NCBI RefSeq assembly: GCF_019649055.1
Contig: NW_026570535.1
Location: 1-57,215, forward strand
DNA: 57,215 nucleotides
Source of the DNA: Paramacrobiotus metropolitanus
Taxonomy: Eukaryota; Tardigrada; Eutardigrada; Parachela; Macrobiotidae
Direction of reading: 5' to 3'
Each line of letters opens with the position of its first letter. Within the stretch, counting starts at the first letter, position 1. Below the pieces are notes generated by a model. It was given only the letters and a program-made list of their open reading frames with translations. It ran no database searches and was not told the origin of the DNA. A program made the position numbers and the translations under genes. This document shows, piece by piece, positions 46,869 through 56,364 of this stretch.

Positions 46869-48140
46869 ATGGAGCAGCGCAAACACGTTCTGCTGATCAG
46901 CTTTCCGGCACTGGGTCATTATCTGCCGATGCTGGAGCTAGCCAAACGAATTGTCCAGTACCACGAGGTCACAATGACCTGTTCCAAATCGGCCGTTGTC
47001 AATCTGGAACGCCGTAGTATTCTCCCGCCGGCACCGATCAACTTCCTTTCATTGGACGACCACGTGACGTTGGAACTAGACGAAGGTGTCAAGGATGTGA
47101 AGCAGATTGTAGAGATCATGGAATCCACGGAAGCCTTCTACCCAACCTTCTGCCGCGGCCTCCCCAAGGGATGCAACGCACCGGTAGCCGCCGTTATTGC
47201 CGATGAAATCATGTATGCCACGTTCAAACCGCTGAAGGAAAACCGAACGGTTAAGGTGTACAGCTTCAGCGCTTTCCCGATTTCTCTGAGCATTAAACGC
47301 GCGTTGACCATGGAAACGGCTCCAACAGTTCCCGATGAGGAGTACTTCACAAAGGGTTCCTTCGGAGCGGGTGTCCCCGAGTCCCTGAAAGCAATAGCTT
47401 TAAAGGACAAAGAAGCCATGAACTACGTCAACACCGTTATCTCCAGCTCCTTTGAAGAGCTGGAACCGGATGCGGCCGCTTCGTTGAAGACTATTAAACC
47501 GCACATGGAGATTAAATTTATCGGACCTATCCTGCCACCGGCCAACAACACCCCAGACGAATTGATTAAAACCTGGATGGATGGCAAACCCGACCGGTCC
47601 GTGGTGTACTTCTCCTTCGGGACCATCGCCGCTGGATCCGCCGAACAAATCGCGGAGATCGCCAAGGCGCTGTTATCGCTAAAGCGGCCGTTTATCTGGT
47701 CGCTGCGTCCTGTCCAGCAAGCGCTCCTGGCATCGGAGATCAGCCGCAACGGCGACTCACATCTGATTCTTCCCTGGGTTCCACAAAAACAGGTCCTGGC
47801 GCACCGAGCCACTGCGGTGTTCGTGAGTCATTGCGGTTGGAATAGTACGATGGAGGGGCTGTCGTATGGAGTGCCCATTGTTGCCTGGCCGGGTTTTAGT
47901 GACCAACCTGCTAATGCGGCATTGGTGGAGAAGCTGGGAGCGGGCATGGTCGTACAAGGTGTCGGGCGGGTTGTGCCGTCCAGTGAAATAGCAGCGGTGA
48001 TTGAAAAGGTGGCCGGATGGAATGGTAATACCGATCGGTGTGTACAGATGGCACAAGAAATGGGCGATAAGGCTATGGCGACAGTGGCGCCGGGTGGAAA
48101 ATCTTCGCAAAATTTCTTGGACCTGATGAAAGAATTTTAA
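46869..48140 (+). CDS. UGT-F: GT1 UDP-glycosyltransferase
   Basis: Intronless, 423 residues, starting MEQRKHVLLISFPALGH (His17). The acceptor-binding N-terminal half includes LERRSILPPAPINFL and VAAVIADE, where the dyad Asp is followed by Glu. The donor-binding half begins VVYFSFGTIAAGS and holds PWVPQKQVLAHRATAVFV, SHCGWNS (His321), ending FSDQ. UGT-E, F and G form one subgroup. The gene is GC-richer than its flanks, as are the other UGTs. Start, stop and motifs are all intact, so it should be functional. Confidence 0.96.
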   Translation: MEQRKHVLLISFPALGHYLPMLELAKRIVQYHEVTMTCSKSAVVNLERRSILPPAPINFLSLDDHVTLELDEGVKDVKQIVEIMESTEAFYPTFCRGLPKGCNAPVAAVIADEIMYATFKPLKENRTVKVYSFSAFPISLSIKRALTMETAPTVPDEEYFTKGSFGAGVPESLKAIALKDKEAMNYVNTVISSSFEELEPDAAASLKTIKPHMEIKFIGPILPPANNTPDELIKTWMDGKPDRSVVYFSFGTIAAGSAEQIAEIAKALLSLKRPFIWSLRPVQQALLASEISRNGDSHLILPWVPQKQVLAHRATAVFVSHCGWNSTMEGLSYGVPIVAWPGFSDQPANAALVEKLGAGMVVQGVGRVVPSSEIAAVIEKVAGWNGNTDRCVQMAQEMGDKAMATVAPGGKSSQNFLDLMKEF

Positions 48141-49121
48141 TTACTGTGCGCCTATTGGATTTGCAATTGGTTTGCAAACGTTTCCTCGTGTTGGCAAATT
48201 ATCATATCGTAAAAAAATTATCGTACTTAAAGCAACTTCACGCAATCTGCCAAAATTTGATTTTTCGAAAACCTTACAACTGGGTTGTAACTTGTAACTA
48301 GTATAATATTTTTGCTTATTGCTTGCGGTATTGTATTTATTTATGCCCTATGGCATTCTGAAGACGCTGAGGAAACAAAATTCCTAACTTTTCATCCAGT
48401 TAAAGTTTTGGCAGTTGACTCTCCAGACTGCAGGTATAACATTAAGGTAATACTACGGGCCTTTATTTGTAAACGACTGCAGCATACAAATCCAAAAAAA
48501 AATTTATACTGATTAGGTAATTAAACTATACTAGAAACTGAAACTCAAAGCACACAATCCTTATCGTTATCTGGCCATGAGTAAGCAATTTGGTTTAATT
48601 GTGCTGCCGTATCGGAAAAGTAAAAATAATTACCTTTACAACTATTACAGTACCGCAACATCAGAGCCAAAGTTTACTGTCTAATTTCGAGACTGTTGTT
48701 ATGCGCTATTATGCATTACAATTTACTTTTACGAGCAGGAGTGTAAAAACTTGAATGGTACACGTGCAGCCAGTGAAAAGTCGAGAATCCATGGTAAGGA
48801 CTGAACAGATTACGCTAGAAGAAATCTGGAGAATTATCCACAGTCTCCGTGCAGTCTCAGATTATGAACTATGGGCTTATCGCTCAACTAAGATAATGCG
48901 TTGATTGGGGTCAAAAGTTTCCGATACGAGACAAAGGCGAAGAAATACCGTTTCTCTGGCTGCATGGGAAGTCAAACATGCATGCATGATCTATCTAAGC
49001 CGGTCGCAGTTTGGATGGCAGCAGGGAGAATTTTCTAATAACCACAATTTAGCCATTTATTCAAAATTCGCCGCTTCGACGCTCAGGATTTAAGAGCAAC
49101 GCAGCTACATAAGCCAGAGAA
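48141..49121. other. intergenic spacer UGT-F/UGT-G
   Basis: AT-rich, no exon or repeat seen. Confidence 0.5.
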
Positions 49122-50405
49122 ATGAGTGAACGAAAGCACATCCTGGTAATCTGTTTCCCGGCTTTCGGCCACTACCTCCCTATGCTGGAGTTCGCCAAAA
49201 AGGCCGTCCAACACCATGACGTGACGATCACTTATTCCCAAGAGCGGATACCCGACCTACAGCGGCGCAACGTCCTCCCACCTGCCCCCATCCAACTGCT
49301 CCCGCTGGAAGACCACATGCACATGGCCCTGGATGACGGCATCAGCGATCTAAAGGAGCTCGCCAAGATGATGAAATCCACTGAGATCTTCTATCCGGAT
49401 TTCTGCCGAAATCTACCGCATGGGTGCAACCGCCCCGTGGACGCCGTGGTCTGCGACAATACGTTTTACTGCGCGTTCCGCTCCCTTCAAGAGAACCAAT
49501 CCCTAAAAGCGTACTACAGCTTCAGTTGCTTTCCTATTACGCTGATGGTCCAACGGTCGATGATTACCGAAGAGCTGGTCACGGTGCCGGATGAAGAGTT
49601 CTTCAAAGCCAAAGGTCAAATGGCTGGAGTCCCTGAGTCTATTAAGACCCTCGCGATGAATATGAATGAAAGCATGAAGTACCAGAGTGAGATCATTAGT
49701 TCATCATTCGAAGAGTTGGAACCCCGGGCGGCCGTTTTGCTCAAGGTGATGATGAAGAGCCTGAACGTCAGATTCGTCGGCCCGCTGCTGCCGTTGGAGG
49801 AGGACCACCCCGATGCGTCGGTAAAGAAATGGATGGACGGTAAGGAAGACCGGTCGGTTGTGTATTTTTCTTTCGGAACCGTTGCCACCGTCTCGGCCGA
49901 ACAGATCGCCGTGATCGCGGATGCTTTATTATCGCTCCAGCGGCCGTTCATCTGGTCACTGCGCCCAGCCCAACAAGAGCTGCTGTCCGCCGACATTCAG
50001 CGGACTACCGATAATTACCTTATTCTGCCGTGGGTGCCGCAAAAGCAAGTACTGGCGCATAAGGCCACCGCGATTTTTGTAAGTCACTGCGGGTGGAACA
50101 GCACACTGGAGTCCCTGTCCAATGGGATCCCCATCGTGGCCTGGCCGGGATTCGGTGACCAGATCGCCAATGCCGGTTTGGTGGAGCGCCTGGATGCGGG
50201 TATGCTTGTTAAAGCAGGAGGGAAAGAAGAGATTATCCCGGCCAAGGATATTGTGGCGACCATCGAAAACGTTGCCGGATGGAACGGGAATACGGACCGA
50301 TGCGTGCAGGTGGCGCGCGATCTCGGAAATAAGGCTATGGCTGCTATTGCCGCTGATGGGAAATCGACTAAAAATTTGAAAGAAATATTGAAAGAAATTA
50401 ATTAA
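49122..50405 (+). CDS. UGT-G: GT1 UDP-glycosyltransferase
   Basis: Intronless, 427 residues, starting MSERKHILVICFPAFGH (His17), with VDAVVCDN for the dyad Asp. The second half holds VVYFSFGTVATVS, PWVPQKQVLAHKATAIFV and SHCGWNS (His322), ending FGDQ. The same AGWNGNTDRC motif as UGT-F follows. An AATAAA at 50404-50409 overlaps the stop codon, so the 3' UTR may be extremely short. It is closer to UGT-E/F than to the downstream trio. Confidence 0.96.
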   Translation: MSERKHILVICFPAFGHYLPMLEFAKKAVQHHDVTITYSQERIPDLQRRNVLPPAPIQLLPLEDHMHMALDDGISDLKELAKMMKSTEIFYPDFCRNLPHGCNRPVDAVVCDNTFYCAFRSLQENQSLKAYYSFSCFPITLMVQRSMITEELVTVPDEEFFKAKGQMAGVPESIKTLAMNMNESMKYQSEIISSSFEELEPRAAVLLKVMMKSLNVRFVGPLLPLEEDHPDASVKKWMDGKEDRSVVYFSFGTVATVSAEQIAVIADALLSLQRPFIWSLRPAQQELLSADIQRTTDNYLILPWVPQKQVLAHKATAIFVSHCGWNSTLESLSNGIPIVAWPGFGDQIANAGLVERLDAGMLVKAGGKEEIIPAKDIVATIENVAGWNGNTDRCVQVARDLGNKAMAAIAADGKSTKNLKEILKEIN

Positions 50406-50868
50406 TAAATGCGCGTGGTCGTTGAGTACTTGTATCCATATTTCGTGCTGCTAATTGTTCGCGGTTGTCGCGTGGAACGGGTGGAATATTATTCATCACA
50501 GTGTTTAATGTTTATTACTCGTATAATCTTGCATGTTAAAGTTGAGCTATTAGCTGCAAATTTTAATTCATGAGAAACCTCCGATAAATAATTCTTTTTT
50601 TTGTTGAATCGTTATACTGTAGAAGAAAACCGTTGCACTGAGCATTGTTCACACAGTTATGTTGCTGTGATATCAGTTCAATATTATTCATCGTATTTAC
50701 GAATGTACTCTGTACAGTACTCGTACAGTACTTGATTCTACCTTATCGGCTCGTATACGCTGATTAGACACGCTAAACTAATAAGTACTGTAGTTTGAAT
50801 TTTGCACAAACTGGAATGTAATTGCTATGTTTAAGTGCAATGAAATCCACCAGACATTCATAACAATA
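50406..50868. other. intergenic spacer left of the MITE
   Basis: No exon seen. It contains a short run of TACAGTACTCG-like direct repeats near 50710-50735. Confidence 0.4.
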
Positions 50869-51050
50869 CAGGCCCGTCTTTAGCTTTTTGGAGGGGGGGC
50901 GCACCATTGTTCTCCCCAAGGAAGAACAATGGCACCAGTTCCGAATTTCCCTTTTTTAACATGTAAGGTCCGACGCCAGTTGCGCCAGTTTGTTTCTGGA
51001 TGGGGGGGGGCGTGCGCCAGTGCGCCCCCCCCCCCTTAAAGACGGGCCTG
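50869..51050. mobile_element. 182-bp MITE-like element with terminal inverted repeats
   Basis: Begins CAGGCCCGTCTTTA and ends with its exact reverse complement. TA dinucleotides flank both ends; the 8-base flanks (TAACAATA and TATAACAT) do not match, so the superfamily (Tc1/mariner-like or an old hAT) is open. Inside are G- and C-tracts and a small hairpin (CCATTGTTC / GAACAATGG). Too short to encode anything. Confidence 0.8.
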
Positions 51051-51496
51051 TATAACATGATGCAGTATAAAGTACGCCTTGTGGTCATAACTAATACCGG
51101 TAACGAGCAAGAACAGTAAGCGCTTATACGAAGGGAAAATATACGTAGAATGATAAAGCAGTATGTACCACTATTAATCTGTATGGAGACGTGTCCGTAT
51201 TTGTATCAAAATCGATTATGCAAGCTAGCAGATAGATCCTTTGAGGGAGGTAAACCGCTCAAGGGTAGTTTGTATCGCGAGAGTAGCAGGCAATTTGATA
51301 CACTTGGTTGATTAGATAGCATAGAACATTAAATAATCAAATTATTGACACATTCAATCTTGCAGTCGGCTGTTCTTATGTAAAGCATTTGTATTTCAGG
51401 TAGGTTAATTATCAGGTTTGTGCATATTTTTACGACAGTTTTACACTTTTTTCTTGCAGCTCCGTTCTACAGTCCCTACAACGCTTCGATAAGAAA
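51051..51496. other. 5' flank of UGT-H
   Basis: Shortly before the ATG is a good acceptor (TTTTTTCTTGCAG at ~51460), which suggests an intron in the 5' untranslated region. Confidence 0.4.
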
Positions 51497-52849
51497 ATGC
51501 CGGTCCGGAAACACATACTGGCGGTTGCCTTTCCAGCTTTCGGTCACTACATTCCGCTGCTGGAGCTGGCCAAACGTATCATTCCCCATCATGACGTCAC
51601 CATGGTTATTTCGGCCACCCGGGACAAGGTCATCCGAGAGCGCCATCTCCTGCCGCCCGCTTCCATTGGTTTCCATACGGTGGACGACGGCGTATCCGAA
51701 CGGATCGACGAGAACTTCACCGATCTCGGTATGCTGGTCCGAATTGTCGAAAGAAGTAAGCCCCATTATGAAAAATTCATCGAGAGTTTGAATACCGATA
51801 ATTCGCCATTGCCACATGTCGACGCCGTGTTCTGTGACATCACTTTAAGCCAAGCGTGCGAGCCTTGTGCAACCAAAGGTATTCCGCTGTACGTCGTCAA
51901 CCCTTTACCGACAATGCTGATGGCCAAGTCATTCACCATCCAAGAGGATACGCCAACGGTGCCGGATGATACGTTCTTCAAGGAACACGCACCTGGGACG
52001 AACTTAGCTAATTTGCCGGTGCAAAACAGCATTAAAGTCCTGGCGCTCGGTAACATTCGCGCGTGCAAGAAGGCACATGCCATTTTATTTAATTCGTTCG
52101 ACGAACTGGAACCGGGCGGGCTCGAATCCTTCCAACAGAACCCACACACGAAGGACAAAATGGTGAAATTTATTGGGCCGCTGGCAACAACAAATGACCA
52201 GGAAAGTAACAGCGACGGTTTAGCCGATAAGGTCATGCAGTGGATGGACACGCAGAAAGAACGCAACGTAGTTTATTTTTCGTTGGGTTCCATCGCCACG
52301 CTTTCCAAGGAACAGATTGTCGAGATAGCCAACGCACTGGTATCTTTGAACCGGCCGTTTATCTGGTCGCTGCGACCTTTCCAGCAGGTGCATCTCCCAG
52401 AAGTTATGAAAGGTCAGACCGCTGACAGCTTCGATTCAGACTCAAAATATCTGATTATTCCATGGGCGCCACAGAAGCGCATCCTAGCGCACAAGGCAAC
52501 CGTCTTGTTCGTCAGTCACTGTGGATGGAATAGTACACTGGAGTCCGTCTCGTTTGGTGTGCCGATTGTGGCTTGGCCGATGTTTGGAGATCAGCATGTT
52601 AATGCGGCGTTGGTCGAGCAGAGGCAAATCGGGATAAAGGTCAAGGGTACCGGCACGAAGAATCCGACTGCAGTTCCGGCCGAGGAGATTGCTAGAGCTA
52701 TCGCGACAGTGGCTGGATGGGATGCGGGGCAGGAGAAGCGAACATTATATGCAGAGAAAATGGAATTTATGGGACAAAAAGCCAGAGAAGCAGTTGCAGA
52801 AAAGGGACCATCAACTAACAGTTTGATGGAAATCCTGCAGGGAATCTAG
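51497..52849 (+). CDS. UGT-H: GT1 UDP-glycosyltransferase
   Basis: 450 residues in one open exon, starting MPVRKHILAVAFPAFGH (His17). VDAVFCDIT carries the dyad Asp. A subgroup-specific insert (NPHTKDKMVKFIGPLATT, then DGLADKVMQWMDTQKE) makes it longer than UGT-E/F/G. The second half has VVYFSLGSIATLS, PWAPQKRILAHKATVLFV and SHCGWNS (His341), ending FGDQ. UGT-I has the same length and is clearly a duplicate. Upstream, an acceptor 37 bases before the ATG points to a 5' UTR intron also hinted at in UGT-I. Confidence 0.96.
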   Translation: MPVRKHILAVAFPAFGHYIPLLELAKRIIPHHDVTMVISATRDKVIRERHLLPPASIGFHTVDDGVSERIDENFTDLGMLVRIVERSKPHYEKFIESLNTDNSPLPHVDAVFCDITLSQACEPCATKGIPLYVVNPLPTMLMAKSFTIQEDTPTVPDDTFFKEHAPGTNLANLPVQNSIKVLALGNIRACKKAHAILFNSFDELEPGGLESFQQNPHTKDKMVKFIGPLATTNDQESNSDGLADKVMQWMDTQKERNVVYFSLGSIATLSKEQIVEIANALVSLNRPFIWSLRPFQQVHLPEVMKGQTADSFDSDSKYLIIPWAPQKRILAHKATVLFVSHCGWNSTLESVSFGVPIVAWPMFGDQHVNAALVEQRQIGIKVKGTGTKNPTAVPAEEIARAIATVAGWDAGQEKRTLYAEKMEFMGQKAREAVAEKGPSTNSLMEILQGI

Positions 52850-53914
52850 ATCGGGTGATATAAGTGCGAGTACCGACAGAGATTTCTTTGTTTACTGACT
52901 CTATCTTGCAATTAAATGAAAATCTATGTTAGCACGCAATATTTCCAGTTGCACATACGAGTACAAAACAAAAAGCCGTTTTTGAACGATAATTTTGTTC
53001 TCGTTGCATTTTGTGGTCCATCATCAGGATACTCTGTATGTCGCCAGTTCACCGGCCATCCGCGCGCTTCTAAAATGCCAAATCGAGCACGATGTGAAAA
53101 TTCGAGGTGGTATAAAGTACAATACAAACGTTTACTAGAGTATTGACACAGATTAACTGCGGAATGTTGATTGATTAAACGTTGAATAATTTAGCCAAAT
53201 CTGCGCAGCTGTTGAATCTTCCTCGACCGCAAGTAATTGTTTTAAGTAAACAAAATGCCGGCATCTTGACCTACAGTAGATAAGATAGGCTGGAGATGTT
53301 GTCTATACATGCTTTGAGTTAGATCTTGGAAAGTGAGACTTATTATACTGTATAATGCACATGTCATAATACCATATGAGCAGCATTCTTGAGGATTAAA
53401 GTGTTAAGGTTTCAAAAATTTCAATAACCATTTTTGTGCTGGCTGGCTTCATTTAGGGCTCTGTATATTATAAGTACTCATAGGTAAATAAGTACTACTC
53501 TAGTCAGTGTTACGTCAGTCTTGCACCCAGTGAAATTAGGCCTAGCACCGCCAAATTCAATTACTTTTTTCATCTACCATAAGGGAATTGATGTTTTGCC
53601 GCCAATTACAGAACCATCGATTTTTGCTGTCTCAAAAGATATTGGTCGGAATTCGATGATAAATACCCTGGCTCATTGAGTAATTGCTAATTTGCTGGGT
53701 AGGCTAATCGATCTGTGTTACCAGCTGATAAGATAGCACACCACAATAGACTAAGTAGTGCACAACAACAAAGATCGCCACATTCTACTCGACAGCTGTG
53801 TGCCGCTAGCTGCTCTTGCACTGGACTGATCAATTCCGTATTGTTTTCAAGATTCATTACTCGTAAAACTCTGTTGAATATTTTTTCCAGGGTTGCCGCG
53901 ATATTCAGCTGAAA
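52850..53914. other. intergenic spacer UGT-H/UGT-I
   Basis: No exon. An acceptor-like TATTTTTTCCAG ends at ~53890, 24 bases before the UGT-I ATG, matching the arrangement in UGT-H. Confidence 0.4.
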
Positions 53915-55267
53915 ATGCCGATCCGTAAACATGTTTTGGCAATGGCCTTCCCGGCGTTTGGCCATTACATTGCCATGATGGAGTTGGCCAAACGCATCGT
54001 CCCACACCATGACGTTACTGTGGTAATTTCAGATACCCGAAGGGAAGAAATTCGTCAGCGCCACCTCGTGCCTCCCGCTCCCATCGGATTCCACACAGTG
54101 GATGACCATGTATCCGAGCGGATCGACGAGAACTTCACCGATCTCCGCGTTTTGATTAATATTATCGAGAGCGCCAAACCTTATTACAACCATTTCATCA
54201 GTATGTTAAACACCGACAACTCACCATTGCCCTTTGTGGATGCCATCTTCTGCGACATCACTCAGCACTCTCCGTGCGACGCGATTATAGCCAAGGGCAT
54301 TCCATTATATATTGTCAACGTCTTACCGACGTTTTTGATGGCGAAAGCGTTCACCATTCAAGAAGATACACCAACGGTGCCGGATGAGACATTCTTTAAG
54401 GATGAGGTAGACGGAACGAAGGCGGCTGACTTGCCGGTTCAGGAAAGCATTAAGACTCTGGCGTTTGGCCATCATCATAATTGCAAAGGTGCCCGCGCGA
54501 TGTTGTTCAATTCGTTCGCGGAACTGGAGCCCGGAGCACTGGAAGCGTTCCAGCAGAATCCGCGAACAAAGGATAAAATCCTGAAGTACATCGGGCCCCT
54601 GACAACCCCGAGCGATTCAGCGGTTGATAATGACGGTTTAGCCGAAAAGATCATGCAGTGGATGGACAAGCAAAAAGAGCGCAGCGTGGTTTATTTCTCT
54701 CTGGGATCAATCGCGGTGATTTCCAAGGAACAAACCGTGCAGATAGCGAACGCACTAATGTCGCTGAATCGACCTTTCGTCTGGTCATTGCGACCCTTTC
54801 TGCAGGTGCACCTTCCCGAAGGCATGAAAGGCCAGTCTGCTGACAGCTTCAATCCTGACTCTAAATACCTTATTATTCCATGGACGCCACAGAAACGCAT
54901 CCTGTCGCACAAGGCAACCGCTCTGTTCGTCAGTCACTGTGGGTGGAATAGTACACTGGAGACTGTTTCGTTTGGTGTGCCGATTGTAGCTTGGCCGATG
55001 TTCGGTGACCAGCATTTCAATGCGGTGCTGGTGGAGCAAGTGGGGATTGGGCTAAAGGTCAAGGGCACCGGCATGCTCAATAAAAAAGCGGTGCCGGCGA
55101 GTGAGATCGTTGATGCCATCGAGACCGTTGCTGGGTGGAAAAGTGGAGACGTGGAACAAACGGCCTTTGCGAAAGAGATGAAGTATATGGGAGAAAAGGC
55201 CCGAGAAGCAGTTGGAGAAAATGGCCCCTCAACCAAAAGTTTGCTTGAAATTCTGGATGCTATTTAA
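53915..55267 (+). CDS. UGT-I: GT1 UDP-glycosyltransferase
   Basis: 450 residues, starting MPIRKHVLAMAFPAFGH (His17), the closest relative of UGT-H across its whole length (shared HTVDDHVSERIDENFTDL and QEDTPTVPDETFFK). VDAIFCDIT holds the dyad Asp. The second half has VVYFSLGSIAVIS, PWTPQKRILSHKATALFV and SHCGWNS (His341), ending FGDQ. All motifs are intact. No signal peptide or anchor, so a soluble cytosolic enzyme is expected. Confidence 0.96.
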   Translation: MPIRKHVLAMAFPAFGHYIAMMELAKRIVPHHDVTVVISDTRREEIRQRHLVPPAPIGFHTVDDHVSERIDENFTDLRVLINIIESAKPYYNHFISMLNTDNSPLPFVDAIFCDITQHSPCDAIIAKGIPLYIVNVLPTFLMAKAFTIQEDTPTVPDETFFKDEVDGTKAADLPVQESIKTLAFGHHHNCKGARAMLFNSFAELEPGALEAFQQNPRTKDKILKYIGPLTTPSDSAVDNDGLAEKIMQWMDKQKERSVVYFSLGSIAVISKEQTVQIANALMSLNRPFVWSLRPFLQVHLPEGMKGQSADSFNPDSKYLIIPWTPQKRILSHKATALFVSHCGWNSTLETVSFGVPIVAWPMFGDQHFNAVLVEQVGIGLKVKGTGMLNKKAVPASEIVDAIETVAGWKSGDVEQTAFAKEMKYMGEKAREAVGENGPSTKSLLEILDAI

Positions 55268-56364
55268 AACTGTTTTCGACCGTTACAACAAATCTGCTGC
55301 AACTGTGTCACATTGTAATGCTTATTTATTCTATTATTTGATGCTTTGATAATCGTTTTTTTAGGTGTTATGTTATTTCCGTCTGGGAATGTTTAGATCC
55401 TAAACATTTATCGTCGCAGCTGTGGAATTGTCTGTATTTCTAATAGGCTGCTTTAACGCTGCAGATAGAATTTTCGTGATATACTTGTTGTACTATGTTT
55501 CCGATACGTGCTCTCTCCGGAAACAAAGTATAAAACCAATTATAATATAGCCTCATTCGTTTTCGCTACATTAGTATTTTAAGGCATGCTTTTTATTCAA
55601 ACGATATACGAGTAGTTAAATCGCACACAGGCATGCGCCTGGATCCCAAAGCGTCAAACCGAACCAAAATTATAATAGCATAATGTTTTGTCATGGTCTT
55701 ATTGTTCGTGAATTACAGTATTACTTAAACACTGGGAGCTGTTGTCAGCTGTCATGCGCCAACATAGTGACATCAAAACGATTGCAACGATTTTGCCACT
55801 TGCACAGTTGTCAACTTGTTGTACTCGTACAGCAGTGCATTCAGTGCAGCTCACTCGCAAAGGGCAAATAATAATTGGTGTTTAATTTTATAGATCGTTC
55901 CATGGGTCTCGCTTAAATAACACTAATAAAATCCAAAACGGTAGTTCCCCGCCACAAACAGAGTAACACCGACTTTGAACCGGATAAGATATGCAGGCCA
56001 CGTATTTTTAACCGGCAATCACAAATACAATCAATACTGGGAATAGACAATTGCACAATTACTCGTATTTTAGTACTGTACATGCTAGAAAGTAGACACA
56101 ATCATAATTATTACAAAGTGTTATGTACCTCGTCCGTCTACGGGTAGGCCATTCACCGCGTTTTCGAGAAGCCGATACCAGTCATACTGACAGTTGTTAT
56201 TCTACAGTCTGGCTAACACTAACAGCCAAACTCGTCTAGTACTAAACGCTGTGCTTTTGCTATTGAGTTGTTCCAACATCTACCATACACACGAATTTCT
56301 TGAGACCTACAATATTCTTTCAATCATTACTGTAATAAAAGCGACATTTGCCAACAATTGCATT
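55268..56364. other. intergenic spacer UGT-I/UGT-J
   Basis: AT-rich; no exon, RNA gene or repeat seen. Confidence 0.5.

Noticed and set aside
47138-48110. several - strand frames across UGT-F
   Set aside because: Shadows of the UGT reading frame.
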